A stretch of 64,000 nt of DNA from Pelagerythrobacter marensis. Lineage in GTDB: Bacteria > Pseudomonadota > Alphaproteobacteria > Sphingomonadales > Sphingomonadaceae. The notes below the pieces were generated by a model, which saw only the letters and a list, made by a program, of their open reading frames with translations, did not search any database and had not been told where the DNA came from. This document shows, one piece after another, positions 32,533-41,353 of the stretch (the first letter of the stretch is position 1; every line of letters begins with the position of its first letter). Both the position numbers and the translations under genes were made by a program. The stretch is from contig NZ_CP144918.1 in assembly GCF_036700095.1 (NCBI RefSeq), positions 1,117,001 to 1,181,000 on the forward strand, read 5' to 3'.

Positions 32533-32844
32533 GTTGCCTTGGTAACATCGTTGCGAACGGCGAAAGGGGTTACGGCAACCTTTCGCTCGGCCCTTAAGGG
32601 CTGCGAGGCGAGATACGGCCAGGGCTCGCCGGCACCGTATCCGTCGGGGGTGTCCCTGGCTCTGCGGCGTTGAGGCCCACCGCGGAGCCGAAGGGACAGG
32701 TCCCCCGAAAACTCCTCGCATACCGGCAAAGGGGGCTTTCTCTAAAAGGTCACTAGCCCCCCGAGGCACCGGCCGTCTGGACGAAGCGGCCTGCGTGACG
32801 CGTACACGCTCCGCCCCCGTCGCTTTGTGCCAGAGTGGACTGGC
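32489..32844 (-). ncRNA. Candidate structured non-coding RNA, unassigned
   Basis: No credible protein frame lies here. On the minus strand a near-consensus promoter precedes a run of stems. Short stems are at 32829-32844 (GCCAG/CTGGC), 32793-32809 (GCGTG/CACGC) and 32771-32791 (GGCCG/CGGCC). A long hairpin of about 24 bp fills 32644-32708. Three more are at 32612-32641 (GATACGG/CCGTATC), 32583-32611 (CTCG-GCCC-TTAA-GGGC..CGAG) and 32532-32580 (GGTTGCC..GTAAC/GTTAC..GGCAACC). Two 22-nt direct repeats follow at 32489-32532. The boundaries are estimates: 5' end from the promoter, 3' end unknown. I saw no hallmark of RNase P RNA, tmRNA (no tag frame, no T-arm/CCA), SRP RNA or 6S RNA. Confidence 0.5.
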
Positions 32845-32850
32845 GGGGCT

Positions 32851-32879
32851 CCTATAACCCAATGGGTTACAATTGTCAA
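32851..32879 (-). promoter_or_regulatory. Strong promoter with a palindrome in its spacer
   Basis: On the minus strand, TTGACA (32874-32879), a 17-bp spacer and TATAGG (32851-32856), the best sigma-70-like site seen in the window. The spacer and the edge of the -10 hold the palindrome TAACCCA-A-TGGGTTA (32855-32869, read on plus), placed where a repressor would block RNA polymerase. The local sequence is AT-rich. It points into the RNA-like region. Confidence 0.65.
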
Positions 32880-32912
32880 GCCATTTTTGCCATAACCAGA
32901 CCCCCTTCCGAG

Positions 32913-33208
32913 TCCCAGCGCAGGCTGGGACCTCGTGCTATCGGGCGGAGCGCCAGCGGCCTGAGGCCCCAGCCTACGCTGGGGCTCGTGAGGGTTATCG
33001 GGCGACACGCCGGCGGCCTGGTCCCCGCCTGCGCTGGGTGCGCGGAGGGTTATCGGGCGCAGCGCCAACGGCCCGAGGCCCCAGCCTGCGCTGGGGCTCG
33101 CGAGGGCTACCGGGCGGAGCGCCAGCGGCTTGAGGTCCCCGCCTGCGCTGGTGCGCGGAGGGTTACCGGCGACACGCCAGTGGCCTGAGGCCCCAGCCTA
33201 CGCTGGGG
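32913..33208. repeat. Palindromic repeat cluster B (6 copies, ~56-bp period)
   Basis: Palindromic cores start at 32913, 32967, 33023, 33079, 33137 and 33191 (spacings 54-58). Four are full 18-bp palindromes (CCCCAGCCTRCGCTGGGG type) and two are shortened (CCCCGCCTGCGCTG). The linkers are also repeated (GAGGGTTATCGGGC, then AGCGCCAGCGGC). The cluster ends 77 bp before the rpoZ stop. It shares its unit with cluster A. Confidence 0.75.
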
Positions 33209-33285
33209 CCCGGGTGGCAGATATGGCTGTTCGGCGGATGCGGTGTCGGCGTCCGCGCGCGGGTTCGGCGCGCGGGGCGGCATTC

Positions 33286-33630
33286 TCAGCCCTCGTAATC
33301 GCCGCCGATCGAGGTCGAGCGGGCCGGGGCCGATGCGGTGATTCGCAGCGCTTCGGCCGACTGGCTGAGCGAGCCGACTTCGTCCGCCTCGTCCTCGTCG
33401 TCCGGGAGGATCTTCTGCAGGCTGAGCACCAGCGATTCGTTCAGGTCCTTCGGGCGGATCGTCTGTTCGGCGATCTCGCGAAGGGCGACGACCGGGTTCT
33501 TGTCGCGGTCGCGGTCGACGGTCAGTTCTGCCCCGCCGGAGATCTCGCGCGCGCGCTGCGCGGAAAGCAGGACGAGATCGAAACGGTTGGGAACCTTGTC
33601 GACGCAATCTTCGACGGTAACGCGCGCCAT
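33286..33630 (-). CDS. rpoZ: RNA polymerase omega subunit
   Basis: A 114-residue omega subunit that helps assemble beta-prime into RNA polymerase. The typical N-terminus is [27 protein letters not shown] (first 20: [20 protein letters not shown]), followed by [14 protein letters not shown]. An acidic tail follows. The ATG at 33630 is the family start. Its promoter, TTGACT-N17-TAGCTC, lies 40 bp upstream. Confidence 0.96.
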   Translation of the reverse strand: MARVTVEDCVDKVPNRFDLVLLSAQRAREISGGAELTVDRDRDKNPVVALREIAEQTIRPKDLNESLVLSLQKILPDDEDEADEVGSLSQSAEALRITASAPARSTSIGGDYEG

Positions 33631-33669
33631 GGGGCACTCCGGTATCAAACGGGTTTACGGAAAGGGCGC

Positions 33670-33698
33670 GAGCTAGGCGTTCGGGGCGCGAGAGTCAA
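33670..33698 (-). promoter_or_regulatory. rpoZ promoter
   Basis: On the minus strand, TTGACT (33693-33698), a 17-bp spacer and TAGCTC (33670-33675), about 40 bp before the rpoZ start codon. It matches the arrangement seen at tRNA-Lys and rpmJ. Confidence 0.6.
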
Positions 33699-33737
33699 GG
33701 ATTTGCGCGGCGCCGCGCGGCAGCCTAGAGCGCGGCG

Positions 33738-34928
33738 ATGGCCGATGCGGACCCCAGTTGCAGCAATGCCGACCGCGCCGGCTTCGTCGCGCCCGAACCG
33801 TTCACGGTCGAGGCGTGCGGCCAGTCGCTGACATTCTATCCGGCAGGCGGCGCACGGCGCGATGCGCTGTTCGCGATGATCGATGGGGCGCAGGCCTCGC
33901 TCAAGCTCTGTTTCTATATCTATGCCGAAGACGCGATCGGCACGGCCCTGCGCGATGCGCTGATTGCCGCGGCCGGACGCGGGGTGGCGGTCACGCTGGT
34001 GCTCGATTCCTTCGGCGCCGATGCCAGCGACGCGTTTTTCGCGCCCCTGCGCGCGGCGGGCGGCTCGGTCCGCCGGTTCAGCCCGCGCTGGACCCACCGC
34101 TACCTGATCCGCAATCACCAGAAGATCGTGATCGCCGACGATCGCCGGGGCATGTTCGGCGGGTTCAACATCGCCGATTCCTATTTCGCCACGCCGGCCA
34201 AGGACGGATGGAACGACCTGGCGGTGGGGATCGCGGGGCCGGCGGTCGCCGGGCTGGTCGACTGGTTCGCCCGTCTGGCGGAATGGAGCGATCTCGACGA
34301 CGGCACGTTCCGCCGGATCCACCGGGCGGTGAAGAGCTGGGACTGGTCGCACGACGGCGCGCGGTGGCTCGTCGGCGGCCCGACGCGGGGCCTGTCGACC
34401 TGGGCGCGCGAGGTCGGCCAGGATCTGCTCGAAGGCCGGCGGCTCGACATGCTGATGGCCTATTTCTCCCCGCCGCCGCATCTGCTGCGGCGGATCGGGC
34501 GGATCGCATCCAGCGGGGAGGCCCGGCTGGTCATGGCCGGGCGCAGCGACAACGGGGCGACGATCGGCGCCGCGCGCTCGCTTTACGACTACCTGTTGCG
34601 CAAGCGCGCGCGGATCTGGGAATTCCAGCCTTGCAAGCTGCACACCAAGCTGATCGTGCTCGACGATGTCGTCTATGTCGGCAGCGCCAATTTCGACATG
34701 CGCAGCCTCTATCTCAACCTCGAGCTGATGCTGCAGGTGAAGGATGCCGCGCTGGCCGAACGCATGCGCGCGTTCATCGCGCACCATATCGCGGCCTCGC
34801 AGGCGATCACCCCGGCGCTGCACAAGGCGCGGGCCACCCTGTTCAACCGGGTCCGCTGGAACCTCGGCTGGCTGCTGGTATCGGTGGTCGATTACACGGT
34901 CACGCGGCGGCTCAACCTCGGGCTCTGA
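33738..34928 (+). CDS. Phospholipase D-family protein, cardiolipin synthase-like
   Basis: A 396-residue protein with two HKD motifs: NHQKIVIADD near residues 125-134 and LHTKLIVLDD near 301-310, each followed by GGFN or GSANFD. The order fits bacterial cardiolipin synthases of the ClsB/ClsC type, which lack N-terminal TM helices; none is seen here. Expected reaction: joining phosphatidylglycerol with another phospholipid. Other phosphatidyltransferase or phospholipase roles are possible. It is divergent from rpoZ. Confidence 0.85.
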   Translation: MADADPSCSNADRAGFVAPEPFTVEACGQSLTFYPAGGARRDALFAMIDGAQASLKLCFYIYAEDAIGTALRDALIAAAGRGVAVTLVLDSFGADASDAFFAPLRAAGGSVRRFSPRWTHRYLIRNHQKIVIADDRRGMFGGFNIADSYFATPAKDGWNDLAVGIAGPAVAGLVDWFARLAEWSDLDDGTFRRIHRAVKSWDWSHDGARWLVGGPTRGLSTWAREVGQDLLEGRRLDMLMAYFSPPPHLLRRIGRIASSGEARLVMAGRSDNGATIGAARSLYDYLLRKRARIWEFQPCKLHTKLIVLDDVVYVGSANFDMRSLYLNLELMLQVKDAALAERMRAFIAHHIAASQAITPALHKARATLFNRVRWNLGWLLVSVVDYTVTRRLNLGL

Positions 34929-34968
34929 CCGAGTCGTTGTCGCCAGGGCCGCTCCCGATGAAAGCGCT

Positions 34969-36483
34969 CTAGTCGTATTCGCCCGTGCGCCGGTCTTCCT
35001 CGGCAAGGTCGGAGAAGCGCGTGATCCGCGGTTCGAAGCGCAGGCGGACTTTGCCGGTCGCGCCGTGGCGCTGCTTGGCGACGATCAGCTCGGCGAGGCC
35101 GAAGACGCGCTCCATTTCCGCCGCCCAGGCGGAATGCGCCTCGTGCGTCTTGGCGTCATCGCTTTCCACCGGCCGTTTCGGCTCGCGCGCGGCGACGTAG
35201 TAATCCTCGCGGTAGATGAACCAGACCATGTCCGCGTCCTGCTCGATCGAGCCCGATTCGCGCAGGTCGGACAGCATCGGGCGCTTGTCGTCGCGCTGTT
35301 CGACCGCGCGGGAGAGCTGCGAGAGCGCGATCACCGGCACGTCGAGTTCCTTGGCGAGCGTTTTTAGCCCGCGGCTGATCTCGGAAATCTCGTTCACGCG
35401 ATTGTCGTTCGCCCGGCCGCTGCCCTGGAGAAGCTGGAGATAGTCGACGATGACCAGACCGATATCGTGCTTGCGCTTCAGCCGCCGGGCGCGGGTGCGC
35501 AGCGCGGCGATCGTGAGCGCGGGCGTGTCGTCGATGAACAGCGGCAGCTCGGCCAGGCGCTGGCTGGCGAAGCTGAGCTTCTGAAAGTCGTCGCGGCTGA
35601 TCTTGCCCATGCGCAGAGCTTCGGAACTGATGCCCGCCTGTTCGGCCAGGATGCGGGTGGCGAGCTGGTCGGCGCTCATTTCGAGGCTGAACAGGGCCAC
35701 GCCCGCGCCCACGGATTTCGCTTCGTCGATCTGGTCGCGCCGGTCGCGCAGCAGGCGGTCGGCGCAGTTGAAGGCGATGTTGGTCGCGAGCGACGACTTG
35801 CCCATGCCCGGGCGGCCGGCAAGGATGATGAGATCGGAATTGTGCAGCCCGCCGCACTTGTCGTTGATCGAGGTGAAGCCGGTCGTCTTGCCCGAGATGT
35901 GGCCGCCCGAATTGATCGCCAGCTCGATCATGCCGAGCGCCTTGTTGGTCGCCATGCCGAAAGTGGACGCCTCGCTGGTCGCGGAAGCGCCTTCGGCGAC
36001 TTTGAACAGGTCGGCCTCCGCCTGTGCGATGCGGTCCATCGGCGCGACGTCCTCGCTGGTGTCGAGCGCCCCTTCGACCAGCGTGCGGCCGACGCTGACC
36101 AGCTCGCGCAGCAAGGCCAGGTCGTAGATCTGCTGGGCGAGTTCGCGCGGGGCCAGCAGGCCCTGGCCGTCGGCGGTCAACTGGGCGAGATAGGTGATCC
36201 CGCCCATTTCCTTGAGCGCCTCGTCCGCTTCGAAATAGGGCTTCAGCGTGACCGGGGTCACCACGGCATTGCGATCCAGCAGTGTGAGCACGCGTTCGTA
36301 GATGCGTTGGTGCAGCGGTTCGAAGAAATGTTCGGGCCGCAGCGCGACCGGCAGTTCCTCGATCACCCGGTTGTCGATCAGCACCGCGCCGAGAAACGCC
36401 GCCTCGGCCTCGATATTGGCGGGCAGCGCTCGGCCCTGCACGGAATCCGCGTCGGGGCGGGAGAGGAGGTCTTGTTCGGCCAT
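34969..36483 (-). CDS. dnaB: Replicative DNA helicase
   Basis: A 504-residue DnaB. The N-terminal primase-interacting domain (PANIEAEAAFLGAVLIDNRV at about residues 20-39) is followed by the RecA-like helicase with Walker A GRPGMGKSS near residue 220, Walker B VIVDYLQLL and the QLSR/E motif region (ALSQLSRAVEQR). There is no intein. The ATG at 36483 (MAEQDLLSRP) is used because the upstream in-frame extension is Arg/Pro-rich and unlike the family. Confidence 0.97.
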   Translation of the reverse strand: MAEQDLLSRPDADSVQGRALPANIEAEAAFLGAVLIDNRVIEELPVALRPEHFFEPLHQRIYERVLTLLDRNAVVTPVTLKPYFEADEALKEMGGITYLAQLTADGQGLLAPRELAQQIYDLALLRELVSVGRTLVEGALDTSEDVAPMDRIAQAEADLFKVAEGASATSEASTFGMATNKALGMIELAINSGGHISGKTTGFTSINDKCGGLHNSDLIILAGRPGMGKSSLATNIAFNCADRLLRDRRDQIDEAKSVGAGVALFSLEMSADQLATRILAEQAGISSEALRMGKISRDDFQKLSFASQRLAELPLFIDDTPALTIAALRTRARRLKRKHDIGLVIVDYLQLLQGSGRANDNRVNEISEISRGLKTLAKELDVPVIALSQLSRAVEQRDDKRPMLSDLRESGSIEQDADMVWFIYREDYYVAAREPKRPVESDDAKTHEAHSAWAAEMERVFGLAELIVAKQRHGATGKVRLRFEPRITRFSDLAEEDRRTGEYD

Positions 36484-36649
36484 CGGCGGCCTTGTGCGCA
36501 GGCCGCGCCCGCGATGGCAATAGCGAGGGCCGGTGGCGTGGCTGTGGATAGCGGGGAAAGGCCGTGCGGGACCCGGCGGCCGCCGCGATGCACGCGCGAT
36601 GCAAGAAGGCTTGCCCCCGCCCCTTCGCATCTGCGAAAGCGACGGGACA

Positions 36650-37144
36650 ATGTCCGACCCGGCTGACTCATGGCGTATCGCTCACATCGCGCTCGATCAG
36701 GATACGATCCTGTGGCGCAACCCCGATGTGGAGCAGGAACGCAGGGTCGCGATCTACGATCTGATCGAGGAGAACACGTTCAAGCCGCTGCGGGCGGTGG
36801 AGAAGGGCCACACCGGCCCCTGGCGGCTCACCCTGTCGGTTCAGGACGGGCGGCTGGCTCTGGCGATCGCGACGATGGACGACGTTCCGGTGGAAACGCT
36901 GGTGCTCGGCCTCGCTCGCTTTCGCCGGCCCATCCGCGAATATTTCGCGATCTGCGACAGCTATTATCAGGCGATCCGCAAGGCGACCCCGGCAGAGATC
37001 GAAACGATCGACATGGCCCGGCGCGCCATTCACAACAATGCGGCCGAGCTGCTGCTGGAACGCCTGGAAGGGAAAGTGGAAACCGATTTCGCCACGGCGC
37101 GGCGGTTGTTCACGCTGATCTGCGTGCTGCATATCAAGGGGTAG
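36650..37144 (+). CDS. UPF0262 family protein
   Basis: A 164-residue soluble protein of the alphaproteobacterial UPF0262 family. Its landmarks are NPDVEQERRVAIYDLIEEN, FAICDSYYQAIRKATP and the C-terminal KVETDFATARRLFTLICVLH. The function of the family is unknown. The ATG at 36650 fits the family length; an upstream in-frame start would add 39 residues without similarity. It is divergent from dnaB and 10 bp upstream of the GH25-like gene. Confidence 0.88.
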   Translation: MSDPADSWRIAHIALDQDTILWRNPDVEQERRVAIYDLIEENTFKPLRAVEKGHTGPWRLTLSVQDGRLALAIATMDDVPVETLVLGLARFRRPIREYFAICDSYYQAIRKATPAEIETIDMARRAIHNNAAELLLERLEGKVETDFATARRLFTLICVLHIKG

Positions 37145-37154
37145 GGGGCGGCGC

Positions 37155-37868
37155 ATGACAGGCAGGAGAGCGAAGCGGCGGACGCGGCCCGGCTGGCGCG
37201 CGCGTGCACTGGCGGCGCTGTTGCTGGTGGTGCTGGCCGGCGGCCTCTGGCTGTGGTGGGATCTGCGCCACTGGCGGCCGGCCGAAGCGGCGTTTCCCGA
37301 CCAGGGGGTGCAGATCGGGACCGGCGACGGCGCGGTCAATTTCCGCACCTTGCGCGCATTGGGGGCGAGTTTCGTCTATCTCGACGCCAGCGACGGGGCG
37401 CGCGGGCAGGACCCGGCGCTGGGTGGCCATCTCGCCGCCGCGCGTGCCGCCGGCCTGCAGGTCGGGGCCGTCCACCGGTTCGATCCGTGCACGATGGCCG
37501 ACGGGCAGTCGGCCAATTTCGTCACCATGGTGCCGCGCGATCCCGCGTTGCTGCCCCCCGCGATCGAACTGGCGCGCACCGCGGGCGACTGTGCCGAACG
37601 GGTGAGCGACGCGGCGGTCGAAAGCGAGCTGATGACGCTGATCAACCAGATCGAGATGCACGCGGGCAAGCCGGTGATACTGAAGATCGATCCCGACTTC
37701 GAGGATCGCTATCGCCTCGCCGGGATGCTGGACCGCAATATCTGGCTCACCCGGACCCGGTTCGAACCGACATATGCCGGCCGCCCCTGGCTGCTCTGGA
37801 CCGCCAACACCGCCCTGCATACCGAGGCGGTCGACCGGCCGCTGCGCTGGGTCGTCGCGCGGCCGTAG
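37155..37868 (+). CDS. GH25-like protein with degenerate active site, membrane-anchored
   Basis: A 237-residue protein with one N-terminal TM helix (about residues 16-35) and an extracytoplasmic GH25 (lysozyme-type) fold. Recognisable are FRTLRALGASFVYLDASDG and the C-terminal PWLLWTANTALHTEAVDRP. The usual GIDVS aspartate is replaced (GVQIG), and the PPVLDxE motif appears as PPAIELA, so the acidic catalytic pair looks lost. It may bind rather than cleave peptidoglycan. It probably sits in one run with the UPF0262 gene and cdd. Confidence 0.65.
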   Translation: MTGRRAKRRTRPGWRARALAALLLVVLAGGLWLWWDLRHWRPAEAAFPDQGVQIGTGDGAVNFRTLRALGASFVYLDASDGARGQDPALGGHLAAARAAGLQVGAVHRFDPCTMADGQSANFVTMVPRDPALLPPAIELARTAGDCAERVSDAAVESELMTLINQIEMHAGKPVILKIDPDFEDRYRLAGMLDRNIWLTRTRFEPTYAGRPWLLWTANTALHTEAVDRPLRWVVARP

Positions 37869-37899
37869 CGCGCCTGTCGGAAAGGGGGTAGCAGGGGCC

Positions 37900-38304
37900 A
37901 TGACCGACGAAGACCTGATCGCCGCCGCGCGCGCTGCGGCGGAAAAATCCTATTCGCCCTATTCGCAGTTTCCTGTCGGCGCGGCCCTGCGTTTCGCCGA
38001 CGGCCGCGTGGTGACCGGGACGAATGTCGAAAACGCCAGCTACGGCCTGGCGCTCTGCGCCGAAACGGTCGCGGCGGCGAAGGCGATGGCGGAGGGAATT
38101 CGCGGCGGGCTGACGACGGTCGCGGTGACCGGACCCGGCGCCGATCCGGTGACCCCGTGCGGCCGCTGCCGCCAGGTGCTCAACGAACTCGCCGCGCTCG
38201 GCGGCACCGATCCCGAAGTGCTGTGCGTCGGCCCGGCCGAAGTGCGGCGCATCCGGCTGAGCGCGCTCCTGCCCGAGGCTTTCGGCCCGGCCAGCCTGGA
38301 TTGA
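37900..38304 (+). CDS. cdd: Cytidine deaminase
   Basis: A 134-residue homotetrameric-type cytidine deaminase for pyrimidine salvage. Zinc ligands are C53 (in the CAE motif with the proton-shuttling E55) and C87 and C90 in PCGRCRQVL. The substrate-binding NVENASYGL precedes. The ATG at 37900 follows a purine-rich AGGGG site. It ends 31 bp before the convergent M14 peptidase gene. Confidence 0.95.
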   Translation: MTDEDLIAAARAAAEKSYSPYSQFPVGAALRFADGRVVTGTNVENASYGLALCAETVAAAKAMAEGIRGGLTTVAVTGPGADPVTPCGRCRQVLNELAALGGTDPEVLCVGPAEVRRIRLSALLPEAFGPASLD

Positions 38305-38335
38305 GCGCGCGCACGGAGGCGTTCGGGAGCCGGCC

Positions 38336-39478
38336 TCAGCTTCCCCCGTCCAGCCATTCCAGCAGCGCGCCCAGGCAATCGCGGCCCAGCTGCCGGCACC
38401 GTTCGGGCGACCAGTTCTGCTCGGGATCGGGCAGGTCGTCGTTGTCCTTGTACGGCATTTCCAGCGTCATCGCCGTGGCGCCGAAACGGTGCGCGACCTG
38501 GGTCGTGCTCATCGACAGGTTGGCCTGGCCGGGCTTGGCCGGGACATAGCCCTTTTCGGTCTGGAAATCGGGCGTGCGGCGATCGAGGATCGCGCGGTAG
38601 CGGGTGAAGCCGGCGTAATGCTCGTCTGTCAGCCCGGGAATCCCCTCGTAACCGGCGAGGAAGACCGCCGGAATGGCCTCGTCACCGTGGACATCCATCG
38701 CGAAGTCGACCCCGGCTTCGTCCATCGCATTGCGCAGCGCCAGAACCTCGGGGGAATTCTCCGCCGTCGGATTGTCCCACTCGCGGTTGAGATTCACGCC
38801 TTTGGCGTTGGTCCTCAAATGCCCGCGGCGTGACCCGTCGGGGTTGCAATTGGGCACGATATGGAACCGGCATTTCGCGCGCAGCGCCCGGGCGATCGGA
38901 TCGGCCGGATCGATCAGCCGTTCCAGCGCGCCTTCCATCCACCATTCCGCCTGCGTCTCGCCCGGATGCTGGCGGGCATAGAGCCAGACCTGCTTTTCGC
39001 CTTCGCCCAGTTCGAGGCAATCGATCGCCTGCCCGTCCAGCGTCGTGCCGAGCCGGCGATAGCCGACCCCTTCGCTGGCGGCGCATTCGGCCACCAGATC
39101 GTGATGACGCTCCATCGAATAGGGCGCGAAATAGGCGAACCAGGCGAGATCGCTGGCCGGGGTATGGCGCACGGTCAGCGTGCCGCCGTCGGCATCCTTG
39201 TCGTAGGCGGTGTTCGCGACCGCCCAGTATTCGCGGTCTTCGCTCACCCGGCAATTGTATCCCGGCCAGCCGAGCGGATAGGCCGAAGCTTCCAGGCCGG
39301 TGATCCTGAGCACGAGTTCGCGCCCGGCGGCCCCGCTGACGCGGAAATGAAACCACTGCCGGAATTCGGACATATGGTCTTGGCGAATGGCCAGCGCGGC
39401 GCTGGCGCCGTCGACCGACAGCACCTCGATATTGCCGCCGTCGAAATTGCAGTCGATCTGGATGTCGTTCGTGCTCAC
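38336..39478 (-). CDS. M14-family zinc carboxypeptidase (cytosolic type)
   Basis: A 380-residue protein with an N-terminal beta-sandwich domain (about residues 1-120) and a C-terminal M14 catalytic domain. Zinc ligands are H171 and E174 in [16 protein letters not shown] and H264 in DVHGDEAIP; a Glu in [10 protein letters not shown] is the likely general base. The architecture resembles the cytosolic (Nna1/CCP-like) carboxypeptidases. The GTG at 39478 overlaps the upstream lipoprotein stop (GTGA), so it is translated with that gene. No signal peptide. Confidence 0.88.
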   Translation of the reverse strand: MSTNDIQIDCNFDGGNIEVLSVDGASAALAIRQDHMSEFRQWFHFRVSGAAGRELVLRITGLEASAYPLGWPGYNCRVSEDREYWAVANTAYDKDADGGTLTVRHTPASDLAWFAYFAPYSMERHHDLVAECAASEGVGYRRLGTTLDGQAIDCLELGEGEKQVWLYARQHPGETQAEWWMEGALERLIDPADPIARALRAKCRFHIVPNCNPDGSRRGHLRTNAKGVNLNREWDNPTAENSPEVLALRNAMDEAGVDFAMDVHGDEAIPAVFLAGYEGIPGLTDEHYAGFTRYRAILDRRTPDFQTEKGYVPAKPGQANLSMSTTQVAHRFGATAMTLEMPYKDNDDLPDPEQNWSPERCRQLGRDCLGALLEWLDGGS

Positions 39479-40104
39479 TCGGGAACCTTTACTTCTATCG
39501 TCTCGCCGTTGCGGCCGGGGAAGTCCCGGAACAGCGCCTCCGCCACGGCTTTCGCACTGGCTGCTGGCTCGGCATATTGTGAATTTTCGCTTACCGAAAA
39601 TTGCGCGCGCCCTTCCCAATATGTCGTGCCGCTTTGCTTGTCACGTATCATTACCCCGATCCGGGTGGCGATCGTCTCGCGCGGGCCGCCGCCCAGATTG
39701 ATGTTGAGCCCCAGTCCCACACCCGATCCGTAGCTGCCGGTGGAGCCGCCGACGCCGACGCTGACCGGGCCGCGTCGCTGGCCGTCGGGGCCGGACACGA
39801 AGCGTTCGACCCGCACTTGCGCGACTTGCGCCGCATCGGCGCGGGGCGCCTCGCGATAGCCGAGCCGGGCCAGCTCGCGCGCGACGGCCTGCTTGTACGG
39901 CGTCAGGGCAAGCGAATCGGCCTGCGCCCCGGGCGCGGTCTCGACGAAGATCGTGCCCTGGCCGAGCTGCGCGCTCGCCGCCGGTTCGACGAACCGCGTG
40001 ACTTCGACGGGGCCGGTGACCGCGGGCGTGGCACAGGCTGCAAGGGTGGAGAGGGCGGCGGCGGCGAGCGCGGCGGGCAGTATCCTGAACGATTGGGCTT
40101 CCAT
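39475..40104 (-). CDS. DUF4136 domain lipoprotein
   Basis: A 209-residue predicted lipoprotein: signal sequence with lipobox LAAC near residue 24, then a DUF4136-type beta-rich domain with a Gly-rich stretch ([19 protein letters not shown]) and a final [16 protein letters not shown]4136 proteins are envelope proteins of unknown function. The start at 40104 (MEAQSFRIL) gives a good signal peptide. It is followed, with a 4-bp overlap, by the M14 carboxypeptidase gene. Confidence 0.82.
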   Translation of the reverse strand: MEAQSFRILPAALAAAALSTLAACATPAVTGPVEVTRFVEPAASAQLGQGTIFVETAPGAQADSLALTPYKQAVARELARLGYREAPRADAAQVAQVRVERFVSGPDGQRRGPVSVGVGGSTGSYGSGVGLGLNINLGGGPRETIATRIGVMIRDKQSGTTYWEGRAQFSVSENSQYAEPAASAKAVAEALFRDFPGRNGETIEVKVPE

Positions 40105-40214
40105 GGCGGGACTCCTGATGTGTGCCTGCAACAACGCACGGGCCGGCCCGTGCGTGCCCGGATCGGCGGGCGCGGGCAAACGGTTCCTTTACCAAGGCGG
40201 CCTAGCATGTTTCC

Positions 40215-41255
40215 ATGGATTGCAAGCCCCCCGTGCTGGTGACCGGCGGTGCCGGGTATATCGGCAGCCACGCCGTTCTCGCGCTGCTCGACGCGGATTG
40301 GCCGGTTGCGGTGGTCGATAATCTTTCGACCGGTTTCCGGTTCGCCGTTCCGCCGACCGTGCCGTTCTATCGCGGCGACGTGGGCGATGCGGCGCTGCTG
40401 GCGCGGATTTTCGCCGAGCAGGGGATCGGCGCGATCATGCATTTCGCCGGCTCGGTCGTGGTGCCCGAATCGGTTGCCGACCCGCTCGGATACTACGACA
40501 ACAACACGGTGAAGAGCCGCGCGCTGATCGCCGCGGCGGTGGCGGCGGGCGTGCCGCGCATCGTCTTTTCCAGCACGGCGGCGACATATGGAATGCCCGA
40601 TGTCTCGCCGGTCGGCGAAGACGCGCCGCAGCGGCCGATCAACCCTTACGGCTGGTCCAAGCTGATGACCGAACGGATGCTGGCCGATGCCGCAGCCGCG
40701 CACCGGCTCGATTATTGCGCGCTGCGCTATTTCAACGTCGCCGGGGCCGATCCCCGGGGGCGCACCGGGCAGTCGACCGCCGGGGCGACGCATCTGATCA
40801 AGGTGGCGTGCGAGGCGGCGACGGGGCGGCGCAGCCATGTCGAGGTCTACGGCACCGACTATGCGACGCCCGACGGGACGGGGGTGCGCGACTATATCCA
40901 TGTCAGCGACCTGGTGGCCGCGCACGTCCTCGCGCTGGAGGCGCTGATCGCCGAACCGGGCCGCTCGCTGACGATGAATTGCGGTTATGGCCGGGGGTTT
41001 TCCGTGCTCGAAGTGCTCGATGCGGTCGACCGCGCGACCGGCGGCGCGATCGAACGCCGGTTCGGCCCGCGCCGGCCCGGCGATCCCGATTCGATCGTCT
41101 CCGATCCCGCGCGCATTCGCGCGACGCTGCCGTGGGAGCCGAAATATGCCGATCTGGACCGGATCGTGTCCCACGCGCTGCAATGGGAGCGCGTCCTGGC
41201 GGAGCAGTCGGCGGGCGAGGCAGACGGGCTGCGACGGGTCGTTTCCGCCGCCTGA
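40215..41255 (+). CDS. galE: UDP-glucose 4-epimerase
   Basis: A 346-residue extended SDR enzyme interconverting UDP-glucose and UDP-galactose. The NAD-binding motif GGAGYIGS starts at residue 11. The catalytic Ser/Tyr/Lys lie in FSSTAATYG and NPYGWSKLMTE, and substrate contacts in YFNVAGADP. Full length. No other sugar-nucleotide gene is adjacent. It ends just before the rpmJ promoter. Confidence 0.93.
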   Translation: MDCKPPVLVTGGAGYIGSHAVLALLDADWPVAVVDNLSTGFRFAVPPTVPFYRGDVGDAALLARIFAEQGIGAIMHFAGSVVVPESVADPLGYYDNNTVKSRALIAAAVAAGVPRIVFSSTAATYGMPDVSPVGEDAPQRPINPYGWSKLMTERMLADAAAAHRLDYCALRYFNVAGADPRGRTGQSTAGATHLIKVACEAATGRRSHVEVYGTDYATPDGTGVRDYIHVSDLVAAHVLALEALIAEPGRSLTMNCGYGRGFSVLEVLDAVDRATGGAIERRFGPRRPGDPDSIVSDPARIRATLPWEPKYADLDRIVSHALQWERVLAEQSAGEADGLRRVVSAA

Positions 41256-41259
41256 GCGC

Positions 41260-41288
41260 TTGACTCTGCCGCCCGTGCCGCTTAGGCG
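41260..41288 (+). promoter_or_regulatory. rpmJ promoter
   Basis: TTGACT, a 17-bp spacer and TAGGCG, 65 bp upstream of the rpmJ start. It begins 4 bp after the galE stop codon. Confidence 0.6.
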
Positions 41289-41353
41289 CGCCGCTTGATT
41301 TCTACGGCATCGGGGGCCATCTCCGGTGCCGATTTCGTTCCCGGGAAAGACCA

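Noticed and set aside
32526-32729. A 67-residue minus-strand frame within the RNA-like region
   Set aside because: It runs straight through four hairpins, has no ribosome-binding site or family resemblance, and the structure argues for RNA.
32489-32844. Identification of the RNA-like region as tmRNA or RNase P RNA
   Set aside because: I found no ANDN-type tag frame, no T-arm/CCA acceptor and none of the conserved RNase P core segments on either strand.
32913-33208. CRISPR array
   Set aside because: The ~56-bp units repeat throughout, including what would be spacers, and no cas gene is present.
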